Origin: an uncultured Bacteroides sp.
GTDB taxonomy: Bacteria; Bacteroidota; Bacteroidia; Bacteroidales; Bacteroidaceae
Assembly: GCA_947646015.1 (NCBI GenBank)
Contig: CANSEY010000015.1
Coordinates: 31,330 to 95,329 of the forward strand
DNA length: 64,000 bases
Direction: 5' to 3'
In this document: piece by piece, positions 47,514 through 58,100 of the stretch
How positions within the stretch are numbered: the stretch's first letter is position 1
Layout: every line of letters begins with the position of its first letter
Notes under the pieces: generated by a model
The model's database searches: none
Seen by the model: only the letters and a program-made list of their open reading frames with translations
Told to the model about the DNA's origin: nothing
Made by a program: the position numbers and the translations under genes

Positions 47514-50500
47514 TTAAAAGGTGAAATCAAGTCCGAATACGAAGTTACGGTTCATCGGGTATACCATACCGTTACCATTCTGCTTCATAGGAGAAGTCAG
47601 ACCCGGAGCCGTATTTTGAGCATCACCGCCAGCCGACATATTCACCTGATTCAGTGTTTCCGGATCAAATTGTTTCGGCAGTTTCGTTACGGTGAATAAG
47701 TTATCGCAAGTCACATATACTTTCAGATTGCTGATACCAATATGTTTCAGTTGTTTTTTGTTGAAGGTATAAGCAACCGTCAGATTCTTCATACGCATGT
47801 AAGCAGCGTTCAACAGATAACGTGTGGTGTTATATCCGGTATTCACCAAAAAGTCTTTGTCATCCTTCCAGCCGGTCAGACGCGGCAAGTATCCATTCGG
47901 ATTCTCTGTGCTGAAATAATCGAGATGTTCTTTGAAATTGTAGTTGTTTCCACCAAACATATAGTTACTTCCGGAAATCGGAAAATCTCTCTTAGCCACA
48001 CCTTGCAACAATGTAGATACTTCAAAACCTTTATATCCCAGATTCAAGTTGATACCGAACGAATATTTGGGAGTCGTATTACCAATAATCTGCAAATCTC
48101 CGTGATCAGCCAAAGTACCTTTACCACCGTCTACTCTACCATCCCCATTGGAATCGATATATTTTAAGTCACCGCGACGCCAAAGGTCATTCGACTTGAA
48201 CGCTGTCAGATTTACATTTCTCAGGTAATCATCAATTTCACGGTTCGACAGGAAAAGATCGTCTGCGCGATATCCCCATATTTCACCAATATCCATACCT
48301 TCATAATAACCTTTATTGGCAGCCAGACCTGTATGATTATTGTAAATGATACCTTCAGGATTATTATACTTGGTCACGACAGCCTTGTAGTTAAATACAT
48401 TGAAACCGACTCCATAGCTAAAACCACATTTCAGTTTATCATTCCAACTTACAGAAAGTTCCCAACCACGGTTACGCAAAGTGGCATTGTTCACTTTAGC
48501 ACGGTCATCCGAAGCAATGCCACTGATACTTGGGATAGACTCTGCCGGACCAATCATGTCACGTGTCGTACGTTGGTAGAAATCGGCAGTTATTGACAAG
48601 CGGTTTTTTAATAACATTAAGTCAAAACCTAAGTTGGCATTATCCACTTTCTCCCAGGTGATGTATGGGCTGATCATTTTCGGAGTCTTGGCAATTGTTC
48701 CTTTGGACGCCGTGGAAGACGAAATTCCGGGCAGCAGCCAAGCGTTGGTCCCTTGTGCATCCAACGGCATTTGAGCAATGTAATCATATAGGCCTGCACC
48801 ATTCTGATTTCCCAGACGACCATAAGATACACGTACTTTCAACTGAGACACAGGAAGTGCCAATTGCTGGAAATAAGGAGTGCGTGCAATATCATAACCG
48901 GCAGAGAATGACGGGAAGAATCCCCAACGGTGGCCTGGAGCAAAACGGGAAGAACCATCATAACGTCCGCTGAACTCCAGAAAATAAATATTATTGTAGT
49001 TCCAGTTCAGACGAGTATAGAATCCCATCGTAGCCCAGTGTGAACGGGCTTCACCTGCTATCACATTTCCGCTGGCATTATCAAATGAATAAATATCGTT
49101 ACTCAACATACCGTCTTTATACATATATTCTTCCGAATACTCCTGCAATTCCATCTGGTAACCCGCCATTGCCTTAAAGAAATGATCTCCCCACTGGTGA
49201 GTATAAGAACTTGACAGATTAGGCGACAGATAATAATTAAACATGCTACCACGTGTGTAAGAGCCGAAATACATGTTTTTCCAGCTAATGCCCGGATAAG
49301 CAAATCCTTGTCGCTGATTAGTAGCATCGCCCGGTTTGAAAGTGCCTGCAGGAGTTTCGTACTTCTGGTCATCTTTCATTTTCAGGTTATTATTTTCAAC
49401 ATCAAAACGTATTTTCATTTCTCCGGTGATATCCCAACCTTCCAAAGGAGTTACGGTAGCCGAAAACGACAAGGCATCCGAAATACGGTTTCTCTGATAA
49501 TTGGAATTTTTCAGATACAACATTTCATTCCAGCTAGGTATATTATATTCTGATTCAACTGGTAGTTCAGTCACCTGAGTCGGACGGTGGCTACCGATCT
49601 TATTATACAGAATCATCTGATTAGCCATTGGGCGTTTGATCATCTGCAAAGTAATATTGTTATTCAGGTTGAAGCGCAGCCAGTCACTTGTCTTAAACTG
49701 TAACTTGGTATTCAGGTTATATTTACTCAGATCATCCTGTACCTTATCCAGCAAACCTTCCTGATAGGTATATCCCATACCAATATAATAGTTTACTTTA
49801 TCAGAACCTCCCTGCACGCTCAAATTGTGAGAATGGCGGACAGATTTGTCTTTGAAATAATATTCAAACCAGTCTGTATTACCGTATTGATTATAATAAG
49901 CACCTGCCCAGTCATCACCGGTGGTATTCGCTTCAATCCCCGGGAACTCAGCCGAATAAGGATTCTGCATAAATCCCTTAATCTTCTCAATTGTCTTATC
50001 CGAAATCTTTTGCAAACCGGATGAAGCTCCTCCATTATCATACTGTTGGTTATTATACGCAGCGTATTCCAACGCATTCATCATTTTAGGCATATTGATA
50101 GGTGCACTGAAACCTACCGTGCCACGATAAGTAACACTGGCTCTTTCTTTTTTACCGCTCTTCGTTGTTACTAGAACCACACCATAAGCAGCACGCGCAC
50201 CATATACAGCAGAAGCAGAAGCATCTTTCAGTACACTGATACTGGCAATATCGGCCGGGTTCACATTCTGCATGCTCTGCTCCACTCCATCCACCAATAC
50301 ATAAGGCTCGCCACCGTTAATAGAACCGATACCGCGAATACTGAATTTAATATCGGCACCGATTTCACCACCGACACCACCGCCTACTGCATCCGAAGCA
50401 AAGTTCAAACCGGCTATATTACCTTGCAAAGCACTGGTAACATCCGTCACAGGACGATTCACAATCGCGTCATCTTTCAATGTAGCGACAGCTGCCGTAA

Positions 50501-50873
50501 TGGTATTTCTTTTTTGTGTATCCATACCTACCACCACAACTTCATCCAGCACCTTAGCATCTTCCTTCATCACCAGTCTGTTACCTTCCTGTTTAGTGAC
50601 TTTTACCTGCAATGGGGCATATCCCACATATGTAACAGAAAGAGTGCTTCCTACTTTTCCTTGAATAGAGAAATTACCGTCAATATCTGTAATCGTTCCT
50701 CCGGTTACACCTTTTACCATGACTGTAGCACCGATAATAGGTTCTCCCATTTCGTCTACCACCTGTCCCTTTATCAATTTTTGTTGTGCCAACGCACCCA
50801 GAGGAAATAATAACAGGAGCATCAGAAACAGAACAAAGCGTTCTTGTTTTCTCACGAACTTCTTTTTTTCCAT
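47514..50873 (-). CDS. SusC-like TonB-dependent glycan transporter (PUL 2)
   Basis: 1119 aa. Signal peptide (RFVLFLMLLLLFPLGALAQ), carboxypeptidase-like domain (IKGQVVDEMGEPIIGATVMV, about 33-115), TonB box region LDEVVVVGMDTQKRNT, plug with VTSALQGNIAGLNF and DASASAVYGARAAYGVVLV, then a large barrel ending in NRNFVFGLDFTF. It has no STN domain, unlike the PUL 1 transporter. That agrees with control by the one-protein two-component regulator rather than by sigma/FecR. It imports oligosaccharide across the outer membrane with the SusD partner. Confidence 0.95.
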   Translation of the reverse strand: MEKKKFVRKQERFVLFLMLLLLFPLGALAQQKLIKGQVVDEMGEPIIGATVMVKGVTGGTITDIDGNFSIQGKVGSTLSVTYVGYAPLQVKVTKQEGNRLVMKEDAKVLDEVVVVGMDTQKRNTITAAVATLKDDAIVNRPVTDVTSALQGNIAGLNFASDAVGGGVGGEIGADIKFSIRGIGSINGGEPYVLVDGVEQSMQNVNPADIASISVLKDASASAVYGARAAYGVVLVTTKSGKKERASVTYRGTVGFSAPINMPKMMNALEYAAYNNQQYDNGGASSGLQKISDKTIEKIKGFMQNPYSAEFPGIEANTTGDDWAGAYYNQYGNTDWFEYYFKDKSVRHSHNLSVQGGSDKVNYYIGMGYTYQEGLLDKVQDDLSKYNLNTKLQFKTSDWLRFNLNNNITLQMIKRPMANQMILYNKIGSHRPTQVTELPVESEYNIPSWNEMLYLKNSNYQRNRISDALSFSATVTPLEGWDITGEMKIRFDVENNNLKMKDDQKYETPAGTFKPGDATNQRQGFAYPGISWKNMYFGSYTRGSMFNYYLSPNLSSSYTHQWGDHFFKAMAGYQMELQEYSEEYMYKDGMLSNDIYSFDNASGNVIAGEARSHWATMGFYTRLNWNYNNIYFLEFSGRYDGSSRFAPGHRWGFFPSFSAGYDIARTPYFQQLALPVSQLKVRVSYGRLGNQNGAGLYDYIAQMPLDAQGTNAWLLPGISSSTASKGTIAKTPKMISPYITWEKVDNANLGFDLMLLKNRLSITADFYQRTTRDMIGPAESIPSISGIASDDRAKVNNATLRNRGWELSVSWNDKLKCGFSYGVGFNVFNYKAVVTKYNNPEGIIYNNHTGLAANKGYYEGMDIGEIWGYRADDLFLSNREIDDYLRNVNLTAFKSNDLWRRGDLKYIDSNGDGRVDGGKGTLADHGDLQIIGNTTPKYSFGINLNLGYKGFEVSTLLQGVAKRDFPISGSNYMFGGNNYNFKEHLDYFSTENPNGYLPRLTGWKDDKDFLVNTGYNTTRYLLNAAYMRMKNLTVAYTFNKKQLKHIGISNLKVYVTCDNLFTVTKLPKQFDPETLNQVNMSAGGDAQNTAPGLTSPMKQNGNGMVYPMNRNFVFGLDFTF

Positions 50874-50903
50874 AATATTATATTTACTAATTAAGATTCT
50901 ATT

Positions 50904-52568
50904 TTATTCTACAGTAGGATTGGCATAGTAATCAAGCTCTTCTTTCACTGCTTTCAACAAAGACATCTCATGCGTCACGTCTACGTCTGTAGCCAAGTCC
51001 CAGCTCATGATTCCTCCAAAACCATTCTCGCACACATATTGTGTCTTCTGGCGAATCGTATTCTGGCTGTTGAGCGTATAGTTCTTTCCTTCATAACTCC
51101 ATGTGTCTGCAGAAGTATTAGTCAGGTTACCCTTACCGACAAGATCAAAATAAGCAGCCTGCTCGCCGGCAGTACCCGTAGTCCCGTAGAAAGGTACTCC
51201 CATGACCAGTTTATCCTGAGGTATTCCATAATCGACTGCAGCTTTACCATCCGATTTGAAACGTTCCATAGAGAAAAGTTCTACTGAAGGTCCATAGCAT
51301 TGCAACGAGATAAAATCGACTGCTGCAATAGCTTCCGCACTTATTTTGTAAGAAACAGGATGTAGGGATACGGTCAAAAATACATCTTTCCCCAATACTT
51401 CACGCAATTGTACGATGGCTTTACTGTAATTGGATAAATCAGTACCTGAATAAGCCCATTCAAAGTCGAGGTCCGCACCATCCAGATTATATTGCTCGAT
51501 CACCTTCTTTACGTTATTGGCAAAGTTAGTACGGGCAGTTGCGTTGCCGACCATTTTCAACCATTCGCCGCCAGCAATACCCAAACGTATCTTCCGGTCA
51601 CCTGCCTGTCCATTCAAGGCAGTACGAATCTGCTCCAGACGAATAGCCCATGTATGCGAGTCCTTACCAGGTTTTGCAGCGTCATCATATTTCCAGTAAG
51701 CAAGTGTTTTCGTGTTATTCCAATTATCAAAAGAGATGGGATTTCTTCCTAATGTACCCATCAGCAGACTGTTCACAAATGTTTCATCCAGATAACCTTT
51801 TAGGTTCTCTCCCATCACAAAGTCAGCACGGGTATTAGGAACCGAAGCAGGCAGAGAGCCTGTAAAGTCAGTGGCAGTATTGTTCGTATCTATATATAAC
51901 TTGGCAGCGCCACCATCATAAGTCACCGCTACATAATGCCATGCTCCTGATTTCAATGCGCTATTCGTCACTGTGGCCGTAGCACTTCCGACAGTCAGTT
52001 TCAGATTACCTTCCGTTGCTCCCAACTGGAAAGCGATGACAACAGAACCGCCGTCTACCTTTTTAAACAAGCAAGCTCCGTCCACCCACTCGCTGACATA
52101 TATATAAGTACCGAATGTGAATTTCTTGAATGCTCCGTCCGGTGAATGCAACAGACCGTCGCCGGCGTTCATCTTGCCGGTACCATCCAATTTGAGTACT
52201 CCGTTGCGTCCATTATAAGAAGCAGCATACGTTGCTGCCCCTGTAAGTGTTGCATCATTCACGGGTAAGTCAAAAGTCAAATCACCGTCAGCATAAGGAC
52301 GTGCCGTCAGATAAATCAAATCGTTGCAAGCACCCATACTTGCTCCCGAAATTCGATTCGTTTCAAAAAAATCACCACGGATATAAGAACAGTTGATAAA
52401 TGTTTTATCTGTAGGATCAGGATCATCGGGTTCTTCAGTTTCGCCCGGTTTTCCCGTAACTGAACCTTCGGGAGGAGTACCGGTAGGAACATCTACCCAT
52501 TTTGTGTCTTTGCAAGCTGTCAACATTCCAAAAAGGAAGAGACAAAGAAATAGGAATTTGCTTCTCAT
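50904..52568 (-). CDS. GH18 lipoprotein with a LamG domain inserted in the barrel
   Basis: 554 aa. Lipobox LFGMLTAC near residue 19, then a Pro/Glu/Asp-rich linker (residues 28-55). GH18 strands beta-1/beta-2 seem to lie at 56-100 (FINCSYIRGDFF, NDLIYLTARPYADGDLTF). A laminin-G-like domain follows at about 101-292 (LKLDGTGKMNAGDGLLHS, FTFGTYIYVSEW, GAWHYVAVTYDGG-AKLYID). The GH18 barrel then resumes (WAIRLEQIRTAL, RKIRLGIAGGEW). The catalytic motif is complete: D363-G-A-D366-L-D368-F-E370. Activity is probably endo-beta-N-acetylglucosaminidase-like or chitinase-like; a pure binding role is less likely with the motif intact. It is first gene of the minus-strand unit. Confidence 0.85.
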   Translation of the reverse strand: MRSKFLFLCLFLFGMLTACKDTKWVDVPTGTPPEGSVTGKPGETEEPDDPDPTDKTFINCSYIRGDFFETNRISGASMGACNDLIYLTARPYADGDLTFDLPVNDATLTGAATYAASYNGRNGVLKLDGTGKMNAGDGLLHSPDGAFKKFTFGTYIYVSEWVDGACLFKKVDGGSVVIAFQLGATEGNLKLTVGSATATVTNSALKSGAWHYVAVTYDGGAAKLYIDTNNTATDFTGSLPASVPNTRADFVMGENLKGYLDETFVNSLLMGTLGRNPISFDNWNNTKTLAYWKYDDAAKPGKDSHTWAIRLEQIRTALNGQAGDRKIRLGIAGGEWLKMVGNATARTNFANNVKKVIEQYNLDGADLDFEWAYSGTDLSNYSKAIVQLREVLGKDVFLTVSLHPVSYKISAEAIAAVDFISLQCYGPSVELFSMERFKSDGKAAVDYGIPQDKLVMGVPFYGTTGTAGEQAAYFDLVGKGNLTNTSADTWSYEGKNYTLNSQNTIRQKTQYVCENGFGGIMSWDLATDVDVTHEMSLLKAVKEELDYYANPTVE

Positions 52569-52631
52569 AAGTTTATTAATTAAGATTACCTTTTATATAA
52601 GTAGCGAAGTCTTTCCTGACATTCACTGCCA

Positions 52632-52639
52632 CAAATTTA
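52632..52639 (-). promoter_or_regulatory. Putative -7 element for the GH18-SusC-SusD unit
   Basis: Minus-strand TAAATTTG, 63 bases before ATG 52568. The region further upstream (52640-52760) has short direct repeats on the minus strand (CTCGAAA twice, TGTCTG/TGTCTGTTG) that could be regulator sites. Confidence 0.4.
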
Positions 52640-52757
52640 GGTTATATCTAAGATTTAAGATGTTCGATTTTGGCTATGATTCTTCCAAAAATGTCTAAAA
52701 TAGTCCATTTTATCGCATTTTTCGAGGTCAACAGACATTATCAGACAACTTTCGAGA

Positions 52758-52804
52758 CAAAAAAAGAAAGGCGGCAATATCCGTTTCCGAATATCTCCGC
52801 CTTT
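52758..52804 (-). terminator. Terminator of the kinase/nucleotidyltransferase unit
   Basis: Stem AAAGGCGG / CCGCCTTT (52767-52774, 52797-52804). On the minus strand it runs into CTTTTTTTGTC. Confidence 0.75.
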
Positions 52805-52830
52805 CATTAACTCTAATTACCCGAATATAC

Positions 52831-53583
52831 TCATGATACTATATTCTCTCTTAAAAACTCTTCCGCCCGTGCCAACGTCTCCGGCTTGCCGATATCAATC
52901 AGTTCCAGCTTTTCCGTAAGATAACCGTAATAATCCGTTTGCCCGCAGGTAGCCAGATAAAAGTCCATAATAGAGAACTTGCCTTCCCAGCACGGCACTT
53001 CCATCAACAGGAAGACAGCAGGCGAAAAAACATGGATACCGCTAAAGGCATACTCTCTATACAGCGACTCATCATACAGGAAACCTTCGGGCCTCACCTG
53101 TCCCGTATCTTTGTTGATCCATCCGCGCAATCTTTGTTCCGCATCAAAAAGCAGATAACGGGAAGTTTTACGGCGACTGGCGAGCAAGGTAGCTACACTT
53201 CCGTTCCGCAAATGAAAGTCATACAGTTCTTTCAGATTCATATCCGAAAGAATATCCACATTATGCACAAGGAAGGGTTCATCGGAATTTTCAAAGAATC
53301 GACGGGCTTTTCTGATTCCTCCCCCCGTATCGAGCAGCAGGTCCCGTTCGTCGGAAATATGCAACGTCAGTCCGAAATCATTGTTAGCTTTCAGAAAATC
53401 AATAATCTGCTCACCGAAATGATGGATATTAATCACTATTTCGGTAAAACCGGAAGCTTTCAGTTTCAAAATCACATGCTCCAGCATCGGACGTCCGGCC
53501 ACGGGAACAAGGGCTTTGGGCATCGTATCGGTCAGTGGTTTCAGCCGGCTACCCAACCCGGCTGCAAATATCATTGCTTTCAT
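52831..53583 (-). CDS. MurU-like sugar-1-phosphate nucleotidyltransferase
   Basis: 250 aa, a single NTP_transferase domain: MKAMIFAAGLGSRLKPLTDT with the nucleotide-binding G-x-G-x-R-x4-T, then MPKALVPVAGRPMLEHV, the sugar-site segment ETGGG-like DTGGGIRKARRFF near residue 86, and HNVDILSD near 108. Length and motifs fit MurU (N-acetylmuramate-1-phosphate uridylyltransferase) or related hexose-1-phosphate transferases. Its ATG overlaps the stop of the upstream kinase-RapZ gene by one base (TAATG). The pairing AmgK-like kinase plus MurU-like transferase is known from peptidoglycan amino-sugar recycling in Pseudomonas. The sugar here is unknown. Confidence 0.85.
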   Translation of the reverse strand: MKAMIFAAGLGSRLKPLTDTMPKALVPVAGRPMLEHVILKLKASGFTEIVINIHHFGEQIIDFLKANNDFGLTLHISDERDLLLDTGGGIRKARRFFENSDEPFLVHNVDILSDMNLKELYDFHLRNGSVATLLASRRKTSRYLLFDAEQRLRGWINKDTGQVRPEGFLYDESLYREYAFSGIHVFSPAVFLLMEVPCWEGKFSIMDFYLATCGQTDYYGYLTEKLELIDIGKPETLARAEEFLRENIVS

Positions 53584-55013
53584 TACACAGTTGCCTCAAA
53601 AGTACGTTCTATATTCTGTTCGCGGTGCACCAGCTCCACTTTCACGCCAAATTTGCGGTTCAGGTGCTCTGCCAGATGCTGCGCCGAATAAACCGAACGA
53701 TGTTGCCCTCCGGTACAGCCGAAGCAAACGGACAAATTACTGAAGCCACGTTCCATATATCGCTTCACCGAAGCATCTACCAACGCATAGACAGAGTCGA
53801 GGAAACGGAGAATTTCACCATCTTCTTCAAGAAAACTGATCACCGGTTCGTCCAGTCCCGTGAAAGGTTTGTAGCGTTCGTACTTACCGGGATTGTTCAC
53901 GGCACGGCAGTCAAAGACATAACCGCCGCCATTACCGGTAGGATCATCGGGAATCCCTTTCTTATAAGCAAAACTCATCACTTTGACGGTAAGCTGCCGT
54001 TTCTTGAGATCGTCGGTGAATTGCTTGAGTTCGGTAAGTTCGCGTAGCACATTGCAAAGATACGGGTATTCAGGGTACGCCTCTTTGAGCAAGTCACGCA
54101 GGTTCTGGATAGCAAAAGGAACACTCTGGATAAAATGAGGTTTCTTCTCAAAATACCCCCTGAAACCGTAAGCTCCGAGCACTTGCAACGTGCGGAAAAG
54201 AACAAAATGACGAAGCTGACTATAGAAATAGGGCTCGTCGATAGGCTGATATTTGCGCAGGGCATCGATATACTCCTTCAGCAATTCCTGACGGAGACTA
54301 TCGGGATACTTCGCCTTTGCCTGCCACAGGAAAGAAGCGACATCATAATAGAACGGCCCTTTTCGTCCGCCCTGAAAGTCGATAAACCACGGCTCACCGT
54401 CTTTGATCATCACATTGCGGCTCTGAAAATCGCGGTACATAAAAGTAGCGGAAGAACTGCGCAGCAGCACATCACTCATCTTCTGAAAGTCGTCCTCCAG
54501 TTTATCTTCCTGAAATTCCATGCCGGTAGCCTTAAGGAAACAATATTTGAAGTAATTCAAATCCCAAAGGATAGAACGCTGATTGAACTCCGGCTGCGGA
54601 TAGCAACGGGAAAAGTCGAAGCCGTCGGCTCCGGCAAACTGTATGGCAGGAAGCAAACGGACCGTCTTGCGGAGCAACTCTTTTTCCTCTTCGGAAAATA
54701 CGCTGGTAGCACGTCCTTTCTCGATTGCATGAAACAAAAGGGTATCTCCCAAATCTTCCTGAAGATAGTAACTCTTATTTTCGGAAACGATATGAACTTC
54801 GGGTACAGGCAGGCCGGACTTGCGGAAATGGGCTGCCATATAAAGGAAAGCATCATTCTCCTCGACAGACGTGCCACATACGCCGATCAGGGTTTTCGCA
54901 CCTGTCAGCCGGAAGTAGCGGCGGTTGGAACCGGAAGATGGTAATTCTGTTATATTCTCTGCGGGAACTCCCATATATTCCTGATATAGTTTCTGTAGTT
55001 CTTCGGTAATCAT
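53583..55013 (-). CDS. Fusion of APH-type sugar kinase and RapZ C-terminal domain
   Basis: 476 aa from ATG 55013 (MITEELQKLYQEYMG); the upstream part of the frame lies beyond the promoter. Residues about 1-325 are an aminoglycoside-phosphotransferase-like kinase related to AmgK: SSGSNRRYFRLTG near 27, catalytic loop YRDFQSRNVM with Asp195, and metal-binding DFQGGRKGP near 210. From about 340 comes the C-terminal domain of RapZ (VKVMSFAYKKGIPDDPTG, VFDCRAVNNPGKY, TGLDEPV, and CFGCTGGQHRSVY near 431). The RapZ N-terminal ATPase with its P-loop is absent. In enterobacteria this RapZ domain binds glucosamine-6-phosphate, so an amino-sugar-sensing kinase is plausible inference. Confidence 0.88.
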   Translation of the reverse strand: MITEELQKLYQEYMGVPAENITELPSSGSNRRYFRLTGAKTLIGVCGTSVEENDAFLYMAAHFRKSGLPVPEVHIVSENKSYYLQEDLGDTLLFHAIEKGRATSVFSEEEKELLRKTVRLLPAIQFAGADGFDFSRCYPQPEFNQRSILWDLNYFKYCFLKATGMEFQEDKLEDDFQKMSDVLLRSSSATFMYRDFQSRNVMIKDGEPWFIDFQGGRKGPFYYDVASFLWQAKAKYPDSLRQELLKEYIDALRKYQPIDEPYFYSQLRHFVLFRTLQVLGAYGFRGYFEKKPHFIQSVPFAIQNLRDLLKEAYPEYPYLCNVLRELTELKQFTDDLKKRQLTVKVMSFAYKKGIPDDPTGNGGGYVFDCRAVNNPGKYERYKPFTGLDEPVISFLEEDGEILRFLDSVYALVDASVKRYMERGFSNLSVCFGCTGGQHRSVYSAQHLAEHLNRKFGVKVELVHREQNIERTFEATV

Positions 55014-55030
55014 AGTCGTACATTTTCGAG

Positions 55031-55038
55031 CAAAGATA
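55031..55038 (-). promoter_or_regulatory. -7 promoter element for kinase-RapZ gene
   Basis: Minus-strand TATCTTTG, 17 bases before ATG 55013, divergent from the HTCS promoter 75 bases away. Confidence 0.65.
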
Positions 55039-55112
55039 AAGATTATAGATAAATTAATATCATCTTTGCTCAAAACTCTATATCATTTTATTCAATATTC
55101 ATCCGAATGTAT

Positions 55113-55120
55113 TATCTTTG
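55113..55120 (+). promoter_or_regulatory. -7 promoter element for HTCS gene
   Basis: TATCTTTG, 24 bases before ATG 55145. The in-frame start at 55118 is inside it and is rejected. Confidence 0.65.
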
Positions 55121-55144
55121 CTTCTGTTTACTCGACCTAATTCA

Positions 55145-58100
55145 ATGAAAGCAAGACTCTATATCGTCCTATGCATCGCATTTATCACACAAATGGCCGG
55201 TGTCCTTCCTTTACAGGCGGGGCATTACTATTACAAGCAGATTTCTCTGAAAGAAGGACTACCTTCCACCGTCCGGTGTATCCTTACGGATGAACAGGGA
55301 TTCGTGTGGATAGGCACCCGCTCCGGTCTGGGACGGTTTGACGGCCACGAACTGAAGAAATACATCCATCACGCAGACGATCCGCATTCGCTGCCTCACG
55401 ACCTCGTCCTTCAGATTGCAGAAGACGAACAATACAATATCTGGATCTTGACTGATAAAGGGGTGGCACGCTACCAACGGCAAAGTGACGACTTCTACCT
55501 GCCAACCGACGAAAAAGGAAAGAACATCACCGCATATTCCACCTGCCCTACCCCAGAGGGGTTATTATTCGGAGCCAAAAACAAAATTTACTTTTACAGC
55601 TACCGGGACGGTTCTTTCCGCCTGCTGCAGGAATTCGACCAGACACCGGATTTCAGAAACTTCAATATCACGATACTCAGCCTTTGGGATGAAGAAACTG
55701 TACTCTGTTGCAGCCGCTGGCAAGGGCTGCTCCTGCTCAACCTGAAAACCGGAGCATACAGCCGCCCGCCTTTCGACTGCGGAAAGGAGATTATGAGCAT
55801 GATCATCGACTCGAAGAACCGGATATGGATTGCCCCCTACAATAACGGGCTCTACTGTTTCGACCGGAACGGAAAACAACTGGCATCATACACCACCCGC
55901 AACTCCTCGCTGAGCAACAATGTCATACTCAGCCTTGCCGAACGGGAGAACAAACTATGGATCGGAACGGACGGAGGCGGTATCAACATCCTCGAACCGG
56001 AAACCGGACAGCTTTCCCTGCTGGAACACATCCCCGGCAGAGACAACTATTCGCTCCCCGCCAACTCCATCCTCAGCCTCTACAACGACCGTAACAACAA
56101 TATATGGGCAGGAAGTATCCGGAACGGACTGATCAGCATCCGCGAAGTGTCAATGGTGACCTACACGGACGTAGTGCCCGGCAACGACCGTGGACTGAGC
56201 AACAACACCATCCTCAGCCTCTATCAGCAGTCCGACGATAAAATATGGATCGGAACAGACGGAGGCGGAGTCAACCTTTTCAATCCTCTCACGGAGAAGT
56301 TCACCCATTATCTCTCTACGTGGGAAGACAAAGTGGCATCTATCTGTCAGTTCACTCCCGACAAACTACTGATCTCGCTCTTCTCACAGGGAGTATTCGT
56401 CTTCAATCCGTCTACCGGAGAGAAACAACCGTTCACAATCATTGACGACGAAACGACCACCCGCCTCTGCAATCGGGGAAAAGCGGTCAACCTGTATCAA
56501 AACAGCCCCGACAACGTGCTGCTGCTCGGCGACCACGTCTATCAATACGACCTGAACAAACGCACTTTCCGGATTGCCACCGAACAGGAGGGACAGGACA
56601 TCATCGGCGCTCTTCTGCCCATCACCAATCACGAAGACTATACCTATCTCAACGATACGAAACGTATCTACCAACTGGACAAACGGAACAACCGCCTGAC
56701 GTCTCTGTTCCGTTGCTTCAACGATACGGTCATCAATTCCGTTGCGCGTGACGAATACGGAGACTTCTGGATAGGGAGCAACTATGGACTGATCCACTAT
56801 AATCCCGCTACCAAAGTACGTACTCCCTTTACCACCACGCTATTCACGGAAGTAACGCTCATCGTGTGCGACCAACAGGGAAAAGTATGGTTCGGAACGA
56901 ATGACATGCTTTTCGCATGGCTCATCAAAGAAAAGAAATTCGTACTGTTCGGCGAATCGGATGGTGCCATTCAAAACGAATATCTTTCCAAACCCCGTCT
57001 GCTGAGCAGCCACGGAGATGTCTACATGGGCGGCGTCAAAGGACTGCTGCATATCAACAGCAATCTGCCGCCGGCTACTTCCGAGCTGCCCAAACTGCAA
57101 TTATCGGATGTCATCGTCAACGGAGAATCCGTCAACAATGAACTGTGCGGTGACCCGACCGGAATTTCCGTTCCCTGGAACAGTAATATAAGTATCCGTA
57201 TCATGTCCAAAGAAGAGGATATCTTCCGGCAGAAAGTGTATCGGTATCAGATAGAAGGGCTGAACGACCAGCAGATCGAATCGTACAACCCGGAACTGGT
57301 CATCCGCTCGCTTCCGCCCGGTGATTATCAGATTATGGCTTCCTGCACAGCAAAGGACGGCAGCTGGATTCCCAGTCAGCAGATACTGGAACTGACCGTA
57401 CTCCCTCCCTGGTACCGCACATGGTGGTTCACGCTGGGCTGTGCCTTGTTAGTAACCGGAATGATTGTCGAAACTTTCCGGAGAACACTGAAACGAAAAG
57501 AAGATAAGTTGAAATGGGCCATGAAGGAGCACGAGCAACAGGTGTACGAAGAAAAAGTACGTTTCCTGATCAATATCAGCCACGAACTGCGTACTCCACT
57601 GACACTGATCCACGCTCCGCTCAGCCGCATATTGAAGTCCTTATCCCCGGCAGATACCCAATACCTGCCGCTGAAAGCGATTTACCGGCAGTCTCAGCGA
57701 ATGAAGAATCTGATCAACATGGTGCTCGATGTGCGCAAGATGGAAGTGGGAGAAAGCAAACTGCTCATACAGCCTCACCCGCTCAACGAATGGATCGAAC
57801 ATGTATCGCAAGATTTCGTCAGCGAAGGGGAAGCAAAGAATATACAGATTCATTACCGGCTCGATCCACGCATCAAAATAGTGAGTTTCGATAAGGACAA
57901 ATGTGAAATCATTCTGAGTAATCTGCTGATCAATGCACTGAAACACAGCCCGCAAGACACGGAAATCACCATCACTTCGGAACTGCTTCCCGAAGAAAAA
58001 AGAGTACGCATCTCCATTACCGACCAAGGTTGCGGATTGCAGCAGGTAGACACACAGAAGCTCTTCACCCGTTTTTATCAGGGCATGGGCGAACAGAGCG

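Noticed and set aside
53583-55013. Aminoglycoside resistance gene
   Set aside because: The kinase domain is the AmgK-like chromosomal type fused to RapZ-C and paired with a sugar nucleotidyltransferase; nothing suggests drug modification.
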